Of a stretch of DNA of 47,265 bases, positions 15,322-23,885 are shown piece by piece. Below the pieces are notes generated by a model. It made no database searches, was not told the DNA's origin, and saw only the letters and a program-made list of their open reading frames with translations. The DNA is from Candidatus Saccharimonadota bacterium. GTDB taxonomy: Bacteria; Patescibacteriota; Saccharimonadia; Saccharimonadales; UBA10212. The number at the start of each line of letters is the position of its first letter. The first letter of the stretch is position 1. A program made the translations under genes and the position numbers. The DNA is taken from assembly GCA_028288985.1 (NCBI GenBank), contig JAQGHE010000051.1, positions 1 through 47,265 on the forward strand. Reading direction: 5' to 3'.

Positions 15322-15341
15322 GCCTGGCGATTGCCAGGCCC
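15322..15341 (-). terminator. Terminator between convergent genes
   Basis: GGCCTGGC and GCCAGGCC form an 8-bp stem with a 4-nt loop. On the minus strand it is followed by TTTTC, so it mainly terminates the minus-strand gene at 15389. Confidence 0.65.
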
Positions 15342-15388
15342 GTTAGCGAGCCGCTCCTATTCGGCGGCCCGCTGCTTTGCTGTCTACT

Positions 15389-15880
15389 CTAGCGGTAGAC
15401 AGAGATGAGCCACTTGGGCTCATCAAACGGCAGATTGTGGGCGGCGCAGAAGCTGCGGGCAGCTTCCACGTCCTCATCGCTGACCGCGAAATTGGCTTCA
15501 CGCGGATTCGATCCGCTCTGCCACCGCGCCGCTTGAACGCTGGACTTGACCGCAATGATGCAGCCTGAGTCTCCGTCTTCGCCTTCGTAGTAGACAGGGA
15601 CGATTCTGATCGGGCACTCCTCCTCGGCCTTTTCTTCGGCGGCTCGATACTGCTCGTAGGCCTCCGTGTTCTTGGCCACCCAATCGTCGAGGGCCTTCAG
15701 TTCGTAGCCGTGGCCAATCTCGTAGGGGATCGGGTCGACAACGCCGGCCAAGTCCTTCAGCCAGTCCTCGAAGGACTTGCTGCGCTCGCCACTCTCTTCG
15801 TAGTCCCAAGGTAGAGACTCGATCTGCTCGGCATCCAGGGCAACCCCGAACGACAAGTTTGCTTGAAGCAATGTACCCAC
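15389..15880 (-). CDS. Acidic hypothetical protein
   Basis: About 163 aa, soluble, strongly acidic, family not recognised. A GTG at 15880 is 5 nt after AGGAG and is preferred; a GTG at 15886 lies inside that ribosome site. The middle is rich in Glu/Ala (E-A-Y-E-Q-Y-R-A-A-E-E-K-A-E-E) and likely helical. The C-terminal third has A-V-S-D-E-D-V-E-A-A-R-S-F-C. Codons are NNC/NNG-rich compared with island neighbours, similar to the genes at 7592, 13005, 24704 and 35141. Convergent with the LLM oxidoreductase gene. Possibly of phage or other mobile origin; no function assigned. Confidence 0.62.
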   Translation of the reverse strand: MGTLLQANLSFGVALDAEQIESLPWDYEESGERSKSFEDWLKDLAGVVDPIPYEIGHGYELKALDDWVAKNTEAYEQYRAAEEKAEEECPIRIVPVYYEGEDGDSGCIIAVKSSVQAARWQSGSNPREANFAVSDEDVEAARSFCAAHNLPFDEPKWLISVYR

Positions 15881-15937
15881 ACTCACTCCTCGGGTCGATG
15901 GAATACCTATTTAATAACATATTTATCCAGCTTTTGC

Positions 15938-16000
15938 TACCTTTTGCCAAAAAGGTAATGCCAAACTCTCAGGCGTCTGCTCACTTGATAGATTAAAAAA
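15938..16000. repeat. Partial family A repeat
   Basis: Hairpin TACCTTTT-gcc-AAAAAGGTA (15938-15957), then ATGCCAAACTCTCAGG and CTCACTTGATAG followed by AAAAAACCGA, matching the first about 65 bp of the full repeats. The palindromic core and right half are missing, so this is a truncated copy. Confidence 0.6.
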
Positions 16001-16057
16001 CCGACTGTGATTAAAATCACTTAAAATGCTTATGCTGTAGTGCTATATTTAAATCAA

Positions 16058-16342
16058 ATGCCAAAAGAAAAAGTAGGAGCTGCAATTTTCGACGAAGACG
16101 GAGCTGTCGGACAGGGAGATCCTGGTATGGCGCAGATTTTGGGTGTCGAGCTGATAGCGAGCCGCGACACCTTCAAACCCGACAGAACTTTGGCGCCTGT
16201 ATATCTACGTCCCATAGGACGTACCGAACAAGAAGTAATTAACTACGACCACAACCGAGCACGATATTTAACCTGTCGCGTTATTGCAATCGCCGGCTTA
16301 GGTTTCATCGTTGGCGCCGCCCGTACCTCCCGCCGTCGCTAA
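16058..16342 (+). CDS. Small protein with C-terminal membrane helix
   Basis: 95 aa from ATG at 16058, family not recognised. A polar N-terminal region (M-P-K-E-K-V-G-A-A-I-F-D-E-D-G) and a C-terminal hydrophobic helix (about residues 73-88) ending R-T-S-R-R-R suggest a tail-anchored protein with the bulk in the cytosol. TATATT (16044-16049) ends 8 nt before the ATG, so transcription probably begins at the start codon. The GTG at 16040 lies within the promoter and was rejected as a start. It sits between a truncated and a complete family A repeat, as a cassette-like single gene. Confidence 0.55.
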   Translation: MPKEKVGAAIFDEDGAVGQGDPGMAQILGVELIASRDTFKPDRTLAPVYLRPIGRTEQEVINYDHNRARYLTCRVIAIAGLGFIVGAARTSRRR

Positions 16343-16370
16343 TCTAATTCTTTCCAAGAACCAATTTTTT

Positions 16371-16579
16371 ACCACCTTTTGCCGAAAAGGTAGTGCCAAG
16401 CTCTGGGCTGTTCGCCTCAGCTTGATGCATCTGATAGTAAAAAACGAGCTTGCCTAAAGATCGCCTCAATAAACTTGCCGTCGGGCAACTTTATTTCGTT
16501 AAACGTGCTTTAGGAAGCCAAGCCCGCTCATTTTATTACATCATCTGCTTCAGGTGAGGCTCCTTTACGCCCAAGGGCC
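16371..16579. repeat. Long palindromic repeat, family A copy 2
   Basis: Same orientation as copy 1 and closely similar. Terminal hairpin ACCACCTTTT-gccg-AAAAGGTAGT (16371-16394): compared with copy 1 (CTTGT/ACAAG) the stem has changed to CTTTT/AAAAG with pairing kept. The nested palindrome and the GCCCAAGGGCC end (about 16569-16579) are conserved. Confidence 0.82.
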
Positions 16580-16598
16580 GCAAGTCTCCAAGCCTGAA

Positions 16599-16940
16599 CT
16601 AAGCTTCTTCTTGAAGATCTTCCAGCTGAATGATTTGCCGCACTGGCGTGGTTCGAAGATCAACCGGCTTATTAGCTGCACCGACACCAACTAACTCCAT
16701 AGACTCGCCGACTATAATTGTTCTAACGCGGCCCGGAGCCAGGATTGCCGCGTCTTCAATAACCTGTTCCTCGATATCTGCATCGGGGCGCTCCAAGGGC
16801 CGCCTGATTACAGTAGACCGTAAGATGCCTTTAATTACGATATGCGCTTCAACGTCGTACTCCGTACCCGATTCTGTGGTCACTCGAACCCTATCACCAG
16901 GGCTCAGCCGTATCTGATCAATTGCTTTTTGACTTTCCAT
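16599..16940 (-). CDS. Hypothetical protein, small beta-rich domain
   Basis: About 113 aa starting M-E-S-Q-K-A at 16940, where GGAG lies 6 nt upstream; an in-frame ATG at 16967 would add nine residues. Family not recognised. The segment I-R-L-S-P-G-D-R-V-R-V-T-T-E-S-G-T-E-Y-D followed by A-H-I-V-I-K-G suggests a small beta-barrel such as an SH3- or OB-like fold, then an acidic stretch D-A-D-I-E-E-Q-V-I-E-D. Soluble. It is flanked by a family A repeat and a GATGCCCGGACC boundary repeat. Confidence 0.55.
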   Translation of the reverse strand: MESQKAIDQIRLSPGDRVRVTTESGTEYDVEAHIVIKGILRSTVIRRPLERPDADIEEQVIEDAAILAPGRVRTIIVGESMELVGVGAANKPVDLRTTPVRQIIQLEDLQEEA

Positions 16941-16975
16941 AGGTACTCCGATATTATTTGCCCCCATTATACGCC

Positions 16976-17043
16976 TTGCTCAGGCGAGCCCATAGATGCC
17001 CGGACCAAAACTGCAGTCTTCCAGGTGAGACTCCAAGCCTGAA
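16976..17043. repeat. Boundary repeat with GATGCCCGGACC core, copy 2
   Basis: CTCAGGCGAGCCCATAGATG then CCCGGACC (core 16995-17006), followed by CCAGGTGAGACTCCAAGCC and TGAACT. The CTCCAAGCCTGAACT part also occurs at 16587-16601 and, reversed, near 25180. Confidence 0.55.
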
Positions 17044-17059
17044 CTTGAAATCTGTTTTC

Positions 17060-17677
17060 CTATTGATGCACTGCCGGCTGAGGCTGGTCCAGGTCGCCGA
17101 ACAGACGTTCTTCCCAGTACTGTGCGCCTGTATGGTCGCTCACAGTGGCGACGTACTCGCTTGCATACGATGCAAGGTCTTTGCAGCCTTGGGGTGTGTC
17201 TGGATAAACAGGGGTCAGAGGCACACCTTCGACAACAGTATCATATAAGCAGATGCCCATCTCTTCTTCTGGTACGTCACCGAAAGCGGGCATATATCTT
17301 TCGGCAAAGTAGTCACTCGTGATGTGCGCAGCTTCAATCTCTTCCTCCAACTCAGATATGGTATATCCTCCAGCTTCACGAGAGTCATAAAGAGGTATAT
17401 GGTAGCCATTGGAGTCTTTAGGGTGCTTCCAATTTAGAGGCACTCTGCGAATCTTATAATGGCCGCTTGAACCTTTTTCTTTTCTCGTTATGGAGGCTTT
17501 GGCGTTTTCTAACGCCTCATCAAAATGTGATCCTTTTCCCTTTTGCGTTCCGTTGGCTAGATAGGCTGCCTGCAAAGCTTCGCCATAATCAGCCTTGCCT
17601 ATAGCTAACTTGGCTATCTTCATATGCGCATAAGCGCGGCGCTCGCGAGGATTGGTCGATTCCGGTCCAAAAGCCAT
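17060..17677 (-). CDS. Hypothetical protein
   Basis: 206 aa from ATG at 17677, which follows AAGGAG by 8 nt; an upstream in-frame start at 17698 is less likely. Family not recognised. The N-terminal half is helical and basic (R-E-R-R-A-Y-A-H-M-K-I-A-K-L, then A-L-E-N-A-K-A-S-I-T-R-K-E-K), while the C-terminal half is acidic (E-E-E-I-E-A-A, F-G-D-V-P-E-E-E-M-G). No signal peptide or membrane helix. Bounded by a boundary repeat on one side and a family B repeat on the other, fitting a single-gene cassette. Confidence 0.58.
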   Translation of the reverse strand: MAFGPESTNPRERRAYAHMKIAKLAIGKADYGEALQAAYLANGTQKGKGSHFDEALENAKASITRKEKGSSGHYKIRRVPLNWKHPKDSNGYHIPLYDSREAGGYTISELEEEIEAAHITSDYFAERYMPAFGDVPEEEMGICLYDTVVEGVPLTPVYPDTPQGCKDLASYASEYVATVSDHTGAQYWEERLFGDLDQPQPAVHQ

Positions 17678-17702
17678 AAAATAACTCCTTAGGAGCAATA
17701 TT

Positions 17703-17825
17703 ATACCACCTTTTACACTAGTTTTCTACCCTCCAGACCGTGCCCTTCGGTTAGACATGCGTTTGGCCGCGACCTTGCGGCTTCACTCATCCTTCTGTTT
17801 TCCTATTGATGCCCGGACCCACACT
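17703..17825. repeat. Family B repeat, copy 1
   Basis: About 120 bp ending in CTATTGATGCCCGGACCC (core 17808-17820). Its reverse complement matches 24297-24375 (GGATGAGTGAAGC and GGCCAAACGCATGTCTAACC blocks). The hairpin GCCGC-GACCTT-GCGGC lies at 17766-17781 between the two blocks. Copy 2 is longer. Confidence 0.6.
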
Positions 17826-17891
17826 TGTGATGAATGTCATTGTTATTTATCACGCTTACGTATATTATCCGAGCAACAAGAGGGGGTGGGT

Positions 17892-18488
17892 ATGCTTGAT
17901 AGATTTAAGGCATTATCCATCGGCAAGAAAATTGCCGTTGGGGTTGCTTCATTATTTGCGATTGGCATAGTTGGCGGAGCCGTTAATCCAAGTTCCAATT
18001 CTTCAATAAATCAGACTTCAGCTGTTTCCAATCGGAATGGAATAAATACAACTTCTCATACAGCTCAGCCAGTACCCGAAATTAAAGAAGTTACAGAGAC
18101 GCAGTCGATTCCTTTCGAATCAACAACTCAACAAGACCCTTCTTCACCCTCGGGCCAAACATTTATTGCTGTCACCGGATCGAACGGTACAAAAACAGTT
18201 ACCTATAAGGTTACCTACGAAAATGGCGTAGAGAAAAGCCGCGAAAAAGTCTCGGAAACTGTAACTGCTCAGCCAGTCACTCAAATAACCAAAGTCGGCA
18301 CGTATGTTGCTCCGAGCTGCCCGAACGGAACCTATGTAAATACCTATGGCAACACTGTCTGCAGCCCATACAGTGCCCCATCAACACCAGCAGGAGCTAC
18401 AGCTAGATGCGTTGATGGCACATACAGCTTTAGCCAATCACGAAGCGGCACCTGCTCCCACCACGGCGGCGTCGCCACCTGGCTCTAG
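17892..18488 (+). CDS. Secreted/anchored protein with G5-like and DUF3761-like domains
   Basis: 198-aa surface protein starting at ATG 17892 after AGGGGGTGGG. The membrane anchor or signal spans about residues 12-31 (K-I-A-V-G-V-A-S-L-F-A-I-G). A Ser/Thr/Asn-rich linker is followed by a G5-like domain (about 65-135: I-P-F-E-S-T-T, V-T-G-S-N-G-T-K-T-V-T-Y, N-G-V-E-K-S-R) and a Cys-containing C-terminal DUF3761-like segment (C-P-N-G-T-Y-V-N and C-V-D-G-T-Y-S-F-S...G-T-C-S-H-H-G-G-V-A-T-W). G5 domains are usually adhesive or sugar-binding, so a role in host or surface contact is plausible. Located between island repeats. Confidence 0.82.
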   Translation: MLDRFKALSIGKKIAVGVASLFAIGIVGGAVNPSSNSSINQTSAVSNRNGINTTSHTAQPVPEIKEVTETQSIPFESTTQQDPSSPSGQTFIAVTGSNGTKTVTYKVTYENGVEKSREKVSETVTAQPVTQITKVGTYVAPSCPNGTYVNTYGNTVCSPYSAPSTPAGATARCVDGTYSFSQSRSGTCSHHGGVATWL

Positions 18489-18490
18489 TA

Positions 18491-19261
18491 CTAAGCCTCT
18501 GCTGTTGCCGTCTTTCTTTCAGTAACACTTTTTCTTTTTTTTGCTTCATCCAAATGTATTAGGGCTAGGCTGGCGAGGTTTAAATACGCAACTGCTTTTT
18601 CAATAGAATCGATCTCAGTCAACTTGTGCGCCTTCTCATTCCTAAAATTTACTATAGAAAGCCATAGATTAAGCACCCCACATTGAAAATCTTTTTCAGC
18701 CTGTTGAGGATTATTTACATAGTAAAAAATAGGTCTTTCGCCTCCAAATGAATACCTAACCAACGAATCTCCATCCTTTTCCTGCCCACTGGGCTGCTTT
18801 GGATAGCCAGATTTTTTCTTTAGATAATCCAAGGCGCCAATAAAAGCATCGTGAACAGCATTTCTATACATCTTTTTTTCAAAGGCATTTTGGGCAGCTG
18901 AAACTACTAGGGGGTGTAGGGAAGATATAACTTCTGGTGTAAGTTTGCCGGCTTGTTTTTCCAGAGCCCTGGCCTCTATAGGGTCAGACTCGAGTCGCTC
19001 AAACACTTCTAGTATTTCTATACCCCTGCCAATTTCATTTTGCGCTTCCTTGTCTTCTAATTCCTCTAAATTATCGCCAAAACCAATGACACTCACTTCT
19101 CCTATATCGCCAAATTCTTGGACGAGCCTATTCTTTGCACCATAGTTTTTCTCGAGGAGTATTAGAGTAAGGTCTTTCCACTTCCTGAACTCGCTTATCG
19201 CAAAATTCTCCTTGATATTTCTACCATCCTGGATCTGTTGGCGCAATTGTTCCGGACTCAT
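18491..19261 (-). CDS. TIGR02391 family protein
   Basis: 256 aa from ATG at 19261, which overlaps the end region of the upstream DUF3892 gene (TAAAATG junction); a longer frame from 19309 is less likely. The C-terminal half matches the TIGR02391/Ymh pattern: S-S-L-H-P-L-V-V-S-A-A-Q-N-A-F, Y-R-N-A-V-H-D-A-F, Q-C-G-V-L-N-L-W-L and F-R-N-E-K-A-H-K, the last resembling the R-x4-6-H motif of HEPN proteins. Such proteins often occur in restriction-modification or phage-defence neighbourhoods, consistent with the MmeI-like gene nearby. Enzymatic RNase activity is a guess. Confidence 0.78.
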   Translation of the reverse strand: MSPEQLRQQIQDGRNIKENFAISEFRKWKDLTLILLEKNYGAKNRLVQEFGDIGEVSVIGFGDNLEELEDKEAQNEIGRGIEILEVFERLESDPIEARALEKQAGKLTPEVISSLHPLVVSAAQNAFEKKMYRNAVHDAFIGALDYLKKKSGYPKQPSGQEKDGDSLVRYSFGGERPIFYYVNNPQQAEKDFQCGVLNLWLSIVNFRNEKAHKLTEIDSIEKAVAYLNLASLALIHLDEAKKRKSVTERKTATAEA

Positions 19262-19262
19262 T

Positions 19263-19553
19263 TTATCTACACTCCGGGAGATTAAGTAAATTATTCGACC
19301 AACGGCCATCTGTTTGAGTTTGCAAATATTTCGTGCCGGCTGGGCTCACTAATACATAACAGTATGCCTTCTGAGACCCATCGCCCACATAAGCCACTCC
19401 TCTTTTATTTTGCAGAAAATCTACCATGACAGCACGCGAAGCTCTACCATTCTCTCCTGTCTGTTCGTTCCTCCACCCGTAATAGCTTATTGCCTCGTGT
19501 GGATTGTAATGGTTTCCGTAGTCCTTATTTATGCAAATTATTCTAACGGCCAT
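19263..19553 (-). CDS. DUF3892 domain protein
   Basis: 96-aa protein fitting DUF3892: starts V-R-I-I-C-I-N-K-D, then H-E-A-I-S-Y-Y-G-W and R-A-V-M-V-D-F-L, ending with Y-V-G-D-G...Y-C-Y-V-L-V-S-P-A-G-T-K-Y-L-Q-T. Members are uncharacterised small proteins frequent in accessory regions. GAGGAG lies about 9 nt upstream of the ATG. Its stop is directly followed by the TIGR02391 start, so the two are co-translated. Together they may form a two-component defence or toxin-antitoxin-like unit (inference). Confidence 0.82.
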   Translation of the reverse strand: MAVRIICINKDYGNHYNPHEAISYYGWRNEQTGENGRASRAVMVDFLQNKRGVAYVGDGSQKAYCYVLVSPAGTKYLQTQTDGRWSNNLLNLPECR

Positions 19554-19813
19554 TTTAATATTCTCCTCAAATTTACTTATACCCTTTTTGAAGTTTTTGT
19601 TTAGAAGAAGACCAGCATCTTGGTGCTGTTTTATCTGTCGTTATAGGGCTTGCAGTCTCTGACTGTAGTGCTCTAGGCCAGATCCACGGCCCAGTGGAGC
19701 TCCGCTTCTAAGAGTGTTGCTTCTCGCTGTTGAAAAATATTTTACAGTTCGCTTATGCTTTTGTCAACCTTATTAGGAAGCTGTTATTTTCTAGTATTGT
19801 TAGGATTCTGTCG

Positions 19814-20680
19814 TCATCCTATTATCTCCAGAGCAGGGCGCACAACTCTCAGTATATTTTCTGATCGATTCTTACTATTTAAATGCAGGGTTGAAAACAG
19901 AAAAAACCCCTTTCCATAAGGTATCTGTATCACGGGAGTGTAGTCGCCTTGAGGACCATCAATGAAACTGCTCTTATGGAATAAATTTACACTGGTATGT
20001 GTTAATTGAATCACGCGAGCGATTCCTTGCTCTAGATCTTTCCCGGAGGCAATTCCTCATACATAATGATTTAGTTTTTGAGTTAGTATCGATTTTAGAA
20101 AAGGTCTCTCCAAAGAATAACCATCTGCAAGCGGTGTTGTATCAATACTTCTTTTCAAGTTCTCGTCGTATGCATAGTAGAAAGGTATGTCAGCTATGTT
20201 GATATACGTGCCCCCGTGTTTTACGTATTCAAAAATATTATTAAGTGATGTGAGCTGCGAAAAGTCCTTCTCGGGATAGTTGCCCCCAAAAGGATTAACT
20301 ATAATGGCATATGCTTTAAATGATCGCTCAGTTTTACTTACTTTATGTCTGATGTTCTTTTGATTCAATATATTACATATTGCTTCTAGGTCTCCATCGA
20401 TCCAAGAGGAATTATTTTCATTAATGACATAAGGGGCGTATATACAGATGCGTCTCAAACGAGCATTCATCTTCCTGATAATCCAGTAGACAGCACTTTT
20501 AAGCCACTCCAATAAACCAACGCCTATCAGGATAAGAATAATAGATAAAAAAATTAGGTAATTTCGATATGCCCATGCCGTTTGATTGTAGAGAGTTGCC
20601 ACTATTCCAAGCAAAGCGCCGGCAAATAAAAGGCTGAGCTCTTTAATCACATGGTATAACTTTTTTATGTCTCCATGCAT
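19814..20680 (-). pseudogene. Membrane protein gene interrupted by in-frame TGA
   Basis: One continuous minus-strand frame of 288 codons broken only by TGA at 20057-20059. Before the stop, 207 aa contain two transmembrane helices (about 12-27 and 40-60) and a cytosolic alpha/beta region (I-I-V-N-P-F-G-G-N-Y, K-H-G-G-T-Y-I-N-I-A-D-I-P-F). The frame continues after the TGA for 80 more codons with coding character, ending Y-T-P-V-I-Q-I-P-Y-G-K-G-F-F-L-F-S-T-L. The combined fold resembles GATase-like/DUF4350-type domains. Interpreted as a recent nonsense mutation, though readthrough or a sequencing error is possible. Other genes here use TGA as a true stop, arguing against a recoded genetic code. 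Confidence 0.62.
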
Positions 20681-20823
20681 ATCTAAACGAATATTTGCTG
20701 GAGGAGGACTTTTTTGAACAGTTTGGCCTGCTCCAGCTCCTTTTCTGATTAAAATTATACGCCGAACAATAGGAAACTGTTATTTCTGGTTTCTTAGCCG
20801 CGTGACTTACAATATGGATAACT

Positions 20824-23559
20824 ATGCCCTTATCATGGAACGAAATTAGAATTCAAGCTGCTGGATTCGCGGAAAGATGGAAAGATGAGTCTAGCGAAAG
20901 CGCAGAGAAACAAACTTTTTGGAATGAGTTTTTTTCTATATTTGGTATGGATAGGCGCAGTGTGGCACTTTACGAAAAAGCGGTGGATCGTTTCAGTGGA
21001 GCTACGGGCTTTATAGACTTGTTTGTTCCTGGTCAGCTAATTGTTGAGCACAAGAGCGGCAATCAGCCCCTAGACCCAGCCTTTGACCAGGCAGCTGACT
21101 ATGCATTACTTCTTTCGCCCAGTGATCGGCCCCGATATATAATTACATCCAATTTTCACACCTTTCGTCTTTATGACTTAGTTACGGTTTCAAAACAAAA
21201 CGAGTGGACATTTTCCTTAAAGGACTTAGCCAAAAATATTGGTAAATTCGGGTTTATAGCCGGTTACAATAAGCAAGAAGTTTTTGAGGAAGATCCCGTC
21301 AACCGACAGGCTGCCGAGCGTTTAGCTGAGCTGCACGACCAACTCACGGATACCGGCTATAAGGGCCACGATTTGGAAGTACTGCTCGTTAGGCTTCTTT
21401 TCTGTTTATTCGCTGAAGATAGTCATGTTTTTGAAAAAGGAATTTTTCATGATTTTATATACGATCGAACCGATATAGATGGCTCTAATCTTGGAGCCCA
21501 GCTAAATTCACTTTTTGAAGTATTAAACACACCAAAGGAAAAACGCCAATCAAATTTGGATGAAACTTTAGCAGCCTTCCCATATGTTAACGGCAAGTTG
21601 TTTACTGAAAGAATCGCGCCCGCCAGCTTTGACCATAAGATGAGAGATAGAATATTAAATGCAGCGCATGACATAAATTGGAGCGAGATTAGTCCGGCTA
21701 TTTTTGGTGCTATGTTTCAGGGCGTAATAGATCCTAAAATCAGAAGACACCTCGGAGCTCACTATACAAGCGAGCAAAACATCATAAAAGTTATTAAGCC
21801 TCTTTTTTTGGATGCATTGTGGGAGGAATTTAATAAGGCTAAGGACTATAGGCCCCAATTGAACGAATTCCACGACAAACTAGGGAGTCTAACATTCATG
21901 GACCCAGCCTGTGGTTGCGGCAATTTTTTAGTCGTTACTTATCGAGAATTAAGGAAACTTGAACTAGAAGTTTTAAAAACAAAGTACTCTATTCCGGGCT
22001 TAGATATGAAAGAGATGGAGCTAGATTTATCTACTGTCACAAGGTGCAATGTGGATCAGTTCTATGGCCTTGAAATAGAAGAATTCCCGGCGCAAATAGC
22101 ACAGGTCGCTTTATGGCTAACCGATATGCAAATGAATAATGAGGCGGCCGACTATTTTGGCAAACCACTGCTCAGATTGCCTTTAACTCAATCTCCTACA
22201 ATCGTGCAGGGGGACGCGTTAACTACAGACTGGGAAGAACTGATTGAACCGAGTAAGCTATCTTATCTTCTCGGGAATCCTCCATATGCTGGCTATAAAC
22301 TCCAAGATGCTGATCAGAAAATTGCACTTTCTAAATATACCGATTCTATTGAGGGAGGCGGAATTTTAGATTTTGTATGTGGGTGGTTTTTGAAAGCAGC
22401 CAAGTATACAGAAGGTACTACAATTATGAGTGCTTTTGTTGCTACGAACTCAATCGTACAGGGCGAACACGTTACGCCACTGTGGCGTACTTTATTTAAT
22501 AAAGGTATCCACATTAATTTCGCCCACCAAACATTTAAGTGGAGCAATGAAGGAAGAGGAAGCGCGGGAGTTCATTGTGTAATCGTTGGCTTTAGCTATG
22601 TAGAAAAAGAACAAGTGAGTCTTTTTGAATACATATCTGCCTCGGGAGATCCTCATGAACTTATAGTAAATCACATAAATGGATACCTCCTCCCGGGGGA
22701 AGATATATTTATAGAAAAACGCAGTAAGCCATTTCGGACTTGGCCTGCCATTAACTACGGCAATGAACCTAGAGAAGGCAATTTTCTGATTTTTGACTCA
22801 GAAGATAGTAAGAATTCTTTCATAGACATGGAACCTCTCTCTGAAAAATTTATAAGACGATTCATGAGTGCCGAGGACTTCATAAATAGAACTGGTCGCT
22901 GGTGCTTATGGTTGGTAGACGCTTCACCAGGTCAGCTCCGAGAGATGCCGCATGTACTTAATAAACTTAGGGAAGTTAGAGATTTTCGTAAAGAATCAAA
23001 ACAAAAAGCTGCCCATTCGGCGGCTAGCACACCATCTCTATTCGTTTCTATCAGACAGCCAGATAAAGACTACCTCCTGATCCCTATAGTTTCTTCCGAG
23101 AATCGTCGTTATATACCAGTTGGTTGGGTTGACAAAGATGTGATTGCAAGCAATGCGGTCTTTACCTCAATGGAAGCTTCACTTTTCCACTTCGGCGTCT
23201 TAATAAGCGAAATGCACATGACATGGATGCGTCATATATGCGGTAGATTGGAAAGTCGTTATAGATATTCAAATACAATTGTTTACAATACCTTTCCTTG
23301 GCCTAACTGCAACGAAGAAGAGCAAGAAAATATAGCGAACCTTGGGAAAAAAGTGCTTGACGCTCGGAATGAGTATCCTGGAGATTCTTTGGCAGAAATG
23401 TATGATCCACTAACCATGCAACCAACCCTTCAAAAAGCTCATCAAGCATTAGACGCCGCTGTTGATGAACTATACAGAAAAGAGAAATTTACGACCGACT
23501 CAGAACGAATGCAGTTGCTTTTAGCCCTTTACAAGGGATTGGCTAACATAGAGGGGTAA
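20824..23559 (+). CDS. MmeI-like type IIL restriction-modification enzyme
   Basis: 911-aa single-chain restriction endonuclease and adenine methyltransferase. The N-terminal nuclease site is D65-x9-E75-H-K77 (F-I-D-L-F...I-V-E-H-K-S), the same spacing as in MmeI. A helical linker leads to the N6-adenine methyltransferase: D-P-A-C-G-C-G-N-F-L near 360 (SAM binding), L-E-I-E-E-F near 418, and N-P-P-Y near 484 (catalytic). The C-terminal third (about 620-910) should be the target-recognition domain. Length agrees with MmeI (about 919 aa). Such enzymes methylate one strand and cut about 20 nt away (family knowledge). TACAAT ends 10 nt before ATG, so it is nearly leaderless. No partner specificity gene is needed. 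Confidence 0.92.
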   Translation: MPLSWNEIRIQAAGFAERWKDESSESAEKQTFWNEFFSIFGMDRRSVALYEKAVDRFSGATGFIDLFVPGQLIVEHKSGNQPLDPAFDQAADYALLLSPSDRPRYIITSNFHTFRLYDLVTVSKQNEWTFSLKDLAKNIGKFGFIAGYNKQEVFEEDPVNRQAAERLAELHDQLTDTGYKGHDLEVLLVRLLFCLFAEDSHVFEKGIFHDFIYDRTDIDGSNLGAQLNSLFEVLNTPKEKRQSNLDETLAAFPYVNGKLFTERIAPASFDHKMRDRILNAAHDINWSEISPAIFGAMFQGVIDPKIRRHLGAHYTSEQNIIKVIKPLFLDALWEEFNKAKDYRPQLNEFHDKLGSLTFMDPACGCGNFLVVTYRELRKLELEVLKTKYSIPGLDMKEMELDLSTVTRCNVDQFYGLEIEEFPAQIAQVALWLTDMQMNNEAADYFGKPLLRLPLTQSPTIVQGDALTTDWEELIEPSKLSYLLGNPPYAGYKLQDADQKIALSKYTDSIEGGGILDFVCGWFLKAAKYTEGTTIMSAFVATNSIVQGEHVTPLWRTLFNKGIHINFAHQTFKWSNEGRGSAGVHCVIVGFSYVEKEQVSLFEYISASGDPHELIVNHINGYLLPGEDIFIEKRSKPFRTWPAINYGNEPREGNFLIFDSEDSKNSFIDMEPLSEKFIRRFMSAEDFINRTGRWCLWLVDASPGQLREMPHVLNKLREVRDFRKESKQKAAHSAASTPSLFVSIRQPDKDYLLIPIVSSENRRYIPVGWVDKDVIASNAVFTSMEASLFHFGVLISEMHMTWMRHICGRLESRYRYSNTIVYNTFPWPNCNEEEQENIANLGKKVLDARNEYPGDSLAEMYDPLTMQPTLQKAHQALDAAVDELYRKEKFTTDSERMQLLLALYKGLANIEG

Positions 23560-23585
23560 ATTATATCCTTGAGGAGTTCAGTGTG

Positions 23586-23885
23586 TCAGGGATTAACTTT
23601 GAATACTCCTGCTGGGTCATTAGCTGGAGGCACCTGCACAGTACGAATCTGAGAAGGATGATAGTACCCATCTCTGTATAGTGCGTTATTGAAGTGTTGC
23701 TGGTCTAAGATGATGGCTGTTGCTCCAAGTACCATACTGACAAGAGTAATCGCTACGATTATCAAAATGGAATATACAAGTATCTCATTTCGCAAAAACC
23801 TGTCTTGCGTATTTTTGTCTAACTGTTCAAAAGTAATAGTGCCGTTATCAAGAGTGGGCACTCGTATAGAAGCTTCGTCACTCAT
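23586..23885 (-). CDS. Single-pass membrane protein
   Basis: 99 aa with one long hydrophobic helix (about 34-59: V-Y-S-I-L-I-I-V-A-I-T-L-V-S-M-V-L-G), an acidic/polar N-terminal part and a C-terminal tail with Y-Y-H-P-S-Q and P-P-A-N-D-P-A-G. Family not recognised. Its ATG overlaps the last codons of the gene at 23878 (8-bp overlap), so they are translationally coupled. No obvious link to the MmeI-like gene, which is on the other strand. Confidence 0.6.
   Translation of the reverse strand: MSDEASIRVPTLDNGTITFEQLDKNTQDRFLRNEILVYSILIIVAITLVSMVLGATAIILDQQHFNNALYRDGYYHPSQIRTVQVPPANDPAGVFKVNP

Noticed and set aside
15495..15540. tRNA-like string (GGTGGCAGAGCGG with TCGAATCC) on the minus strand
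   Set aside because: No acceptor stem or anticodon arm can be completed, and the segment is inside a coding frame with a good start.
20057..20059. UGA reassigned to glycine or tryptophan genome-wide
   Set aside because: Several well-supported genes in the window stop at TGA, and no conserved protein here has internal TGA.
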